The notes under the pieces were generated by a model. It worked only from the letters and a program-made list of their open reading frames with translations. It had not been told where the DNA came from and did no database searches. From Paracoccaceae bacterium (GTDB lineage: Bacteria; Pseudomonadota; Alphaproteobacteria; Rhodobacterales; Rhodobacteraceae), in NCBI GenBank assembly GCA_026709725.1, contig JAPOSK010000475.1, forward strand, positions 1-9,416: a stretch of DNA of 9,416 nt. The letters run 5' to 3'. Every line of letters begins with the position of its first letter. Within the stretch, counting starts at the first letter, position 1. Below are positions 5,426 through 9,416 of the stretch, in pieces. The position numbers were made by a program, and so were the translations under genes.

Positions 5426-8400
5426 CAGTTGAGGCGCGGTCCACGCCAGCGCACGCGGCCCGTGGGATCGCACACCACCACGACAGGTGCCCGCTTCGAA
5501 AATTTCGTTTTGCTGCTGATCCTTACATGCTTCGGCGGTCTGCTGGAGCGCGCCTCTTCAACTGGCACGAATTCCAGGTCGAGGCTGCCAATATCGGAGA
5601 CAGAGACGGTGCGGTAAAGGCGGCGCGGCGAGTCCGGCTTCTCCGGGTCGGCCAGCATTTCTACCAGATCGTTCTTCCGCAGAATAAACAAAAGGCGCCC
5701 GTCTTCGCGGCGCCACCGCTCTTGGAACCCCGACGTATTGGCGTCCAGAGTCGAAACGACCTCGATATCCCGGTCTCCTTTGCCGTTCACGAAATAGACC
5801 AACCGGTCGTTTCCTCCCGTTGGGTTGGCCTGCCTAGGCTTCTTGTCGTGCTTCAGCGATCCCTTCAGAATTCGCAGGGAGACGATCTGGACCCGCGTGA
5901 AACGGCGGCGTCCCGTGTCCGCGATGTACTGTTTCTTCGCCCACTCCGCCCGCGCCTTCTTTCGGCCCGCGTCCGTGCTAGCTTTCTCCAGAATCTCTGG
6001 AGGCGCTTCCTCCATAAGTTCGAGAAGCCTTGCGCGCATTTTCTCCAAATCTTGAGCCAGATTCCGCAGGGAGGACACGGGGTCTTGGCCGCCCCACCAG
6101 AATTGCGCACCCTGCTCCTTCGCCCGCTCTACCTTGCGGATTAGTTTGTCGCGCACGCCGAGCTCTTCGATCTGCTCTGCTGTCAGATCCAAGATCGAAA
6201 CATGGTCCCGGGCGACATATTTGTCCCGCTCGCCCGGAACCTCGCATATGAGGCCGTAGTTGGTCGCTTCGTGCAGCTGACCGCGTGGATCATGGTCGGC
6301 CTTGACAACTACCGAGGTGACGGGCTGTTCGCCTGCCGCGCCGTCGCGCCGTCGGTCTTTCAGAAAGGCCTTCGCGGTCTCCCAGAAATCCGGTCGCCAG
6401 CATATTCCCGCGTTCCTGAAATCGGAGTCGGCGCGGCGAACCTGGTCCAGTATTTTACTGGCACTCTCGTCACCCGCATCCCTTGCGGCGAGCGTCTGGA
6501 GTCGCTGCACGTCGCTACGCGTCGTGCAGGCAGCTACAATCGCGTCCAGCAGATGGTGGCGGTGGTCCCAGCGTATCTTGTCCGCGCGTTTGCGCCGCGC
6601 TCGAATTTCATCGAGAGCTTCGCCTTCTTCGGAGGATTGAATATCGGAAATATCGAGACGCCCCTCCTCTACCATGATGTTGCGGATAACAGTGTGGAGC
6701 CCCCATTTATGCCGGAGAGCCGACGTGATCCGTCCATTCAGGCTGACGACGCCGTTAGGATCGGTACAAACGCAGGACAGATAACGCGTCGCCATTCTGG
6801 CGATATAACGGGTGTCGTTGAGGAACCGGCTTTGAAATTCATCCCGGTCCCTATAGCGCTCCATCGCGTCTTCCTTGAAACGCCAGTAGACTCTTCCGCC
6901 TCTCTTTCTTGCACGCGCAAGTATGTGTTCATAGTCCTGGTCCAGATAACCGGCACCGAAGGCTTCGAACGGTGGCCGTTTCCGCTTGTATTGATTAGCA
7001 TCTCGGAACACCAGGGCGAGATTGGACATGCCGTCGTCACCAGTATCCGCACGCGGCAATATGTGATCTATCTCTACTGAACCATCGAAAAGCTGTTCCG
7101 TACTGATGGGCCTGCCCGTATAAAGGCACTCGTGATCCTGCATCCGGTGAAGTCTGAGGCGTTTCAGGTCTTCGGGTTTGAGTTTGCGTTTATGGGCATC
7201 CAGTGCCTCAACGTGTCTTTCGTTAGCCTTGCGGTTGAAAGCTGCTTCCCTTTCTGTTTTCTCCCGGTCTTCGGCGCTTTTGTTGAGGTCGCGGGCCAAT
7301 TCAACGCAGATTCTCGTCGGCTTGCCGTACAAACGCAGATAGGCATTGGCAGTCTTGCGAAGCTGGTTCATTGACACATGAACGACCGGGTTGGGAATAC
7401 GGCCAAGACGGGCTTCGTCCCGGCTGCCGGGGTCGCCATCACCTCCGACGCACCAGCCCTGCAGAATTTTCCCGTAGTACGGTAGGCGATCACAACGGGG
7501 AGGTGAGGGGTCCAACTGTTTAAATCCGGCGCGTTTTTCCGCCTCATGGTTCGAGATGACGTGCGCCTTCAGTTCAGCCAATAGTTTGCTGGTCGCCGTT
7601 CGGCCGGCTGCGGAATAGGTTGCTGGCAAACGGGCATTCGAGAGCGCTTTAATGACACCTGCTTCAAGGCCGAGCCCACGTAATTGACCGTGCAAGACAT
7701 CCACATCGTCTTCAGTACGGACAAGTTCGGCGATTCTTTCGCGCATCGCTTCTTCGAAATTCCGCCATTCTTCAAGTGCGTCCGCCCTTTGCATGGCGGC
7801 AGCCAACGGATGGCCCTGAAGCCTACCCGCTGTTTTCCTTCCAGTGCGAGAGATATCCAAACTGGTCATGTCAGCCAGCGCATCCCGCCCCAGACCGAGC
7901 TCTTTTCTTACCTCGCCGGCGGTCAGGTCCTTACCGTCCAGCAGCCGCGACACAAGACGATCACGCTGCTCCCTATTTAGAGGCCTGTCCGGTTCCGACC
8001 GCTTGGATATCAGACGCAGGTTGTTGACTTCCTCGAAAATACGCTTGCGCTGGAATAGGTCGCTGCCACGCGGCAGTCGGGTCTCAATATCGCCGTACGC
8101 ATCATGGACTCCGTAGCGGCATTTGCCGATGGACTGTTTCTTCGGTTCGGCTTCCTCGAAAACTTTTGCCACAAGGTTTTTGCAAACGTTATCCGTCAGC
8201 GCTTCGTGATGGCTATGCTGGGTTTTCAGCAGGGCATCAAGTTCCGCCTCGACCATGCTACGAGTAAAAACCGGCATCCCTTCCCGGTTCTTTTTCAGTC
8301 GTGTCGTTCCCGTCTTGCCAGCCTTGTCCATAAGCAGTTGCGAGGGGTGGGCAGCGCCGTCAAGTTTCAGCTTCGTACCCAGCGCCCTCAGTTCGTCCTT

Positions 8401-8910
8401 GGTTGTGTTGGCAGTCTTCGCCATAGACTGGCGTTCCTTGGCGTTCTTTTTCTGTTGCGTAGCATCGGCCTTGATTTCGTCCTTGAGGCCGCGCGTCAGG
8501 CGTTGGCCGCGGTTCTTAGCGATATGCAGAATGGCGCGGGCTAAATCACCTGAAGTCAAAGGCTCTGACAGGCCATGTGCTCGCAACCGGACACGAGAGG
8601 TATTTTTTCGGGGCGAGCCATCGGACTTTACATCATCGGTTAGATCGGGATGCGCACATTCATTGTCAAAGCAGGGGTCCAAATCAAACAATCGTATGAG
8701 ATCGCCCCGCAAAGCCTTTATTCGGTTAGCGTGCCGCTTATTTTGAGTTCGTATCGACTTATGCCGCGTGCGCTCGGCACCGCCCGTGGGTGCGGAGTAG
8801 ACGAGTGCGACACCATCTATCAGTCTTGCAGGACGATCCTGCGCATCCAATTCGATGATCGCAAAACCAAGGCTGCCGACGCCGACATCAATACCCCATC
8901 CGATTTTCAT
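5425..8910 (-). CDS. cas9: Type II-C CRISPR effector nuclease Cas9
   Basis: Cas9 uses a crRNA-tracrRNA pair to cut both strands of matching DNA. This 1161-residue protein is of compact II-C size (Neisseria about 1080). RuvC-I has Asp8 in GIDVGVGSLGFAI. The arginine-rich bridge helix spans about 47-76 (RTRHKSIRTQNKRHANRIK). A helical recognition lobe follows. RuvC-II has Glu537 in ICVELARDLN. The HNH domain has Asp615-His616 in VEIDHILPRADTGDDG and Asn639 in RDANQYKR, the same spacing as Neisseria D587-H588-N611. RuvC-III has His785/His786 and Asp789 in DHRHHLLDAIVAA. The remainder is the wedge and PAM-interacting region, whose PAM cannot be predicted. The ATG at 8910 is chosen for its AAGGG and because the catalytic Asp then sits at residue 8. 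It heads the operon cas9-cas1-cas2, and without csn2 or cas4 this is subtype II-C. Confidence 0.98.
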   Translation of the reverse strand: MKIGWGIDVGVGSLGFAIIELDAQDRPARLIDGVALVYSAPTGGAERTRHKSIRTQNKRHANRIKALRGDLIRLFDLDPCFDNECAHPDLTDDVKSDGSPRKNTSRVRLRAHGLSEPLTSGDLARAILHIAKNRGQRLTRGLKDEIKADATQQKKNAKERQSMAKTANTTKDELRALGTKLKLDGAAHPSQLLMDKAGKTGTTRLKKNREGMPVFTRSMVEAELDALLKTQHSHHEALTDNVCKNLVAKVFEEAEPKKQSIGKCRYGVHDAYGDIETRLPRGSDLFQRKRIFEEVNNLRLISKRSEPDRPLNREQRDRLVSRLLDGKDLTAGEVRKELGLGRDALADMTSLDISRTGRKTAGRLQGHPLAAAMQRADALEEWRNFEEAMRERIAELVRTEDDVDVLHGQLRGLGLEAGVIKALSNARLPATYSAAGRTATSKLLAELKAHVISNHEAEKRAGFKQLDPSPPRCDRLPYYGKILQGWCVGGDGDPGSRDEARLGRIPNPVVHVSMNQLRKTANAYLRLYGKPTRICVELARDLNKSAEDREKTEREAAFNRKANERHVEALDAHKRKLKPEDLKRLRLHRMQDHECLYTGRPISTEQLFDGSVEIDHILPRADTGDDGMSNLALVFRDANQYKRKRPPFEAFGAGYLDQDYEHILARARKRGGRVYWRFKEDAMERYRDRDEFQSRFLNDTRYIARMATRYLSCVCTDPNGVVSLNGRITSALRHKWGLHTVIRNIMVEEGRLDISDIQSSEEGEALDEIRARRKRADKIRWDHRHHLLDAIVAACTTRSDVQRLQTLAARDAGDESASKILDQVRRADSDFRNAGICWRPDFWETAKAFLKDRRRDGAAGEQPVTSVVVKADHDPRGQLHEATNYGLICEVPGERDKYVARDHVSILDLTAEQIEELGVRDKLIRKVERAKEQGAQFWWGGQDPVSSLRNLAQDLEKMRARLLELMEEAPPEILEKASTDAGRKKARAEWAKKQYIADTGRRRFTRVQIVSLRILKGSLKHDKKPRQANPTGGNDRLVYFVNGKGDRDIEVVSTLDANTSGFQERWRREDGRLLFILRKNDLVEMLADPEKPDSPRRLYRTVSVSDIGSLDLEFVPVEEARSSRPPKHVRISSKTKFSKRAPVVVVCDPTGRVRWRGPRLN

Positions 8911-8915
8911 AGAAT

Positions 8916-8920
8916 CCCTT
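8916..8920 (-). promoter_or_regulatory. cas9: Ribosome binding site deciding the cas9 start
   Basis: AAGGG lies five bases before the ATG at 8910. The frame stays open upstream to a TTG at 8997, but those 29 codons run through the tracrRNA promoter and anti-repeat. This site therefore argues for the shorter protein. Confidence 0.7.
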
Positions 8921-8956
8921 TCAGCCTGAGTCTCGGCTGTATGTGCCAAACACATG

Positions 8957-8985
8957 TTGACCTTCGAGCAATCTTGGCATATGTA
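8957..8985 (+). promoter_or_regulatory. Candidate tracrRNA promoter
   Basis: TTGACC (8957-8962, 5 of 6) and TATGTA (8980-8985, 3 of 6) are 17 bases apart on the plus strand. Transcription would start near 8991-8993, at GGAGCAAC, so the primary transcript would begin within the anti-repeat. This promoter lies in the cas9 upstream region and diverges from it. No convincing cas9 promoter was found on the minus strand. Confidence 0.5.
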
Positions 8986-9068
8986 TTCGTGGAGCAACTA
9001 CAGTAAGATAGCCTTTGCAAAAAGGCTATTAGACAAATATGGGGAGGAGCAAAGGCTTCTCCCCTTTT
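8986..9068 (+). ncRNA. tracrRNA of the type II-C system
   Basis: The anti-repeat at 8991-9004 pairs with repeat bases 1-14 without a gap (12 Watson-Crick pairs plus G-U at both ends). Further upstream only broken pairing with repeat bases 16, 18 and 19 is seen. Next comes a hairpin with a 9-bp stem, ATAGCCTTT (9008-9016) with 9021-9029, capped by a GCAA GNRA tetraloop. A short linker and an intrinsic terminator follow. This anti-repeat, hairpin, terminator order matches type II-C tracrRNAs such as that of Neisseria. It lies upstream of cas9 on the opposite strand. The 5' end is uncertain; the 3' end is set by the T run. Confidence 0.88.
9041..9068 (+). terminator. Intrinsic terminator of the tracrRNA
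   Basis: GGGGAGGAGC (9041-9050) pairs with GCTTCTCCCC (9055-9064) through ten pairs including one G-U, with the loop AAAG, followed by TTTT (9065-9068). In tracrRNAs this last hairpin also contacts Cas9. Confidence 0.9.
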
Positions 9069-9110
9069 GCCGCCAAAAGACTTTTTAGCTTAGCTTTCTC
9101 ACTCCTGTAA

Positions 9111-9189
9111 GAGCCTGTTCCTGAAGTCTCGTGTGGCCTCGGGCTGTGGTCCCCTGTCGGGAGTTTGGAGACCGACGCTGGAGCATACC
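9111..9189 (+). other. Possible left end of an IS5-like element
   Basis: GAGCCTGTTCCTGAAG begins about 80 bp before the IS5-like frame and resembles the GAGCCTG tips I recall from IS5-family inverted repeats. The opposite end is not in the window, so the boundary cannot be confirmed. The bases from the tracrRNA terminator to here (9069-9110) hold nothing recognisable. Confidence 0.35.
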
Positions 9190-9291
9190 ATGGCCTGGAG
9201 CGCGGCCACCCAGGCGCAGCATGGCCGGGCGCATGATGATCGACAAGACGATCTGACGGACGCGGCGTTGGCGCTGATCGCCCCGCTGAAC
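9190..9291 (+). pseudogene. IS5-like transposase N-terminal remnant
   Basis: From the ATG at 9190 the translation begins MAWSAATQAQHGRAH and continues to DDLTDAALALIAPL, which resembles the conserved N-terminal domain of IS5-family transposases (typically MAWT...DLTDAEWALIAPLLP). Similarity stops after LIAPL. The frame stays open to the window end but no longer looks like a transposase in this frame. A truncated, inactive fragment is the best reading. Confidence 0.6.
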
Positions 9292-9416
9292 CGGCGGTCG
9301 AACAAGGCGCCGCCTGTCGGAAGAGCCGGGTCTCCGGCGGGACTTCATTCATCGCGTCTGTCGCGCCTTCGTCCTCTATCCGGACCCCCCGGAGAAGGCG
9401 CTGGTGCTTTGCGGGG
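9290..9416 (+). pseudogene. IS630-like transposase fragment, cut by the window end
   Basis: In a frame different from the IS5-like remnant, after a TGA at 9287-9289, the translation contains RRRLSEEPGL and then FVLYPDPPEKALVLCG. This resembles the central IS630-family region (LYLNPPenALVLCVDEK) just before a catalytic Asp. The element seems to lack its 5' part and to have been joined to the IS5-like fragment. The catalytic segment lies beyond the window, so it may continue there. Confidence 0.55.

Noticed and set aside
5426..5473. 16-codon N-terminal extension of Cas1
   Set aside because: It lies within cas9 and does not look like Cas1; the TGATG overlap at 5425 is a typical coupled start.
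5371..7080. Long plus-strand frames opposite cas9
   Set aside because: They are shadows of the GC-rich cas9 gene and show no recognisable domain.
8921..8938. Small inverted repeat CAGCC...GGCTG in the cas9 leader
   Set aside because: Only five pairs around an eight-base loop, expected by chance in GC-rich DNA.
8911..8997. 29-codon N-terminal extension of Cas9
   Set aside because: It starts at TTG, crosses the tracrRNA promoter and anti-repeat, and puts the RuvC Asp too far in. The ATG at 8910 has a ribosome binding site.
9029..9352. Minus-strand frame of 107 codons at the right end
   Set aside because: It runs antisense through the tracrRNA terminator and both transposase remnants; no family resemblance.

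Overview
The window holds a complete type II-C CRISPR-Cas locus whose CRISPR array has been split by a cargo-carrying insertion sequence. The host is probably an alphaproteobacterium. This is inferred from the GC-rich coding sequence, the compact Cas9-Cas1-Cas2 set without Csn2 or Cas4, and an IS1-like transposase of a type I associate with that class. No single gene fixes the species.

Layout, left to right. Positions 48-1140 carry a degenerate terminal repeat and 16 identical 36-bp repeats with 30-bp spacers. Positions 1171-3868 are a 2698-bp insertion sequence with 24-bp perfect terminal inverted repeats and an 8-bp target duplication (CTAATATT). It inserted inside a spacer, so the second target copy abuts the next repeat. 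Its genes all read on the minus strand: a small basic protein, a beta-class DNA methyltransferase with a C-terminal Mrr-like nuclease domain, and a DDE transposase. A strong promoter with a palindrome between its -35 and -10 boxes drives the two cargo genes. The array resumes at 3877-4044 with three repeats and ends two bases before an 18-bp-stem hairpin. Then come cas2, cas1 and cas9, all on the minus strand and transcribed in the order cas9-cas1-cas2, with cas9 and cas1 overlapping by one base (TGATG). Upstream of cas9, on the plus strand, is a tracrRNA gene with anti-repeat, GNRA-capped hairpin and intrinsic terminator. The right end (about 9111-9416) holds remnants of two transposases, IS5-like and then IS630-like.

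How the parts work together. By homology with Neisseria-type II-C systems the crRNA strand is the plus strand. Each repeat ends in TACAAT with TTGCTC 17 bp upstream, so each repeat is a candidate promoter for the next crRNA. crRNAs would pair through the 5' half of the repeat with the tracrRNA anti-repeat and load into Cas9. Cas9 keeps all RuvC and HNH catalytic residues, and Cas1 and Cas2 look intact. The insertion leaves the protein machinery untouched but separates spacer 16 from its repeat and puts the element's right end next to repeat 17. The most unusual feature is a possible single-chain methyltransferase-nuclease, with its own regulated promoter, carried by an IS into the array of another defence system.
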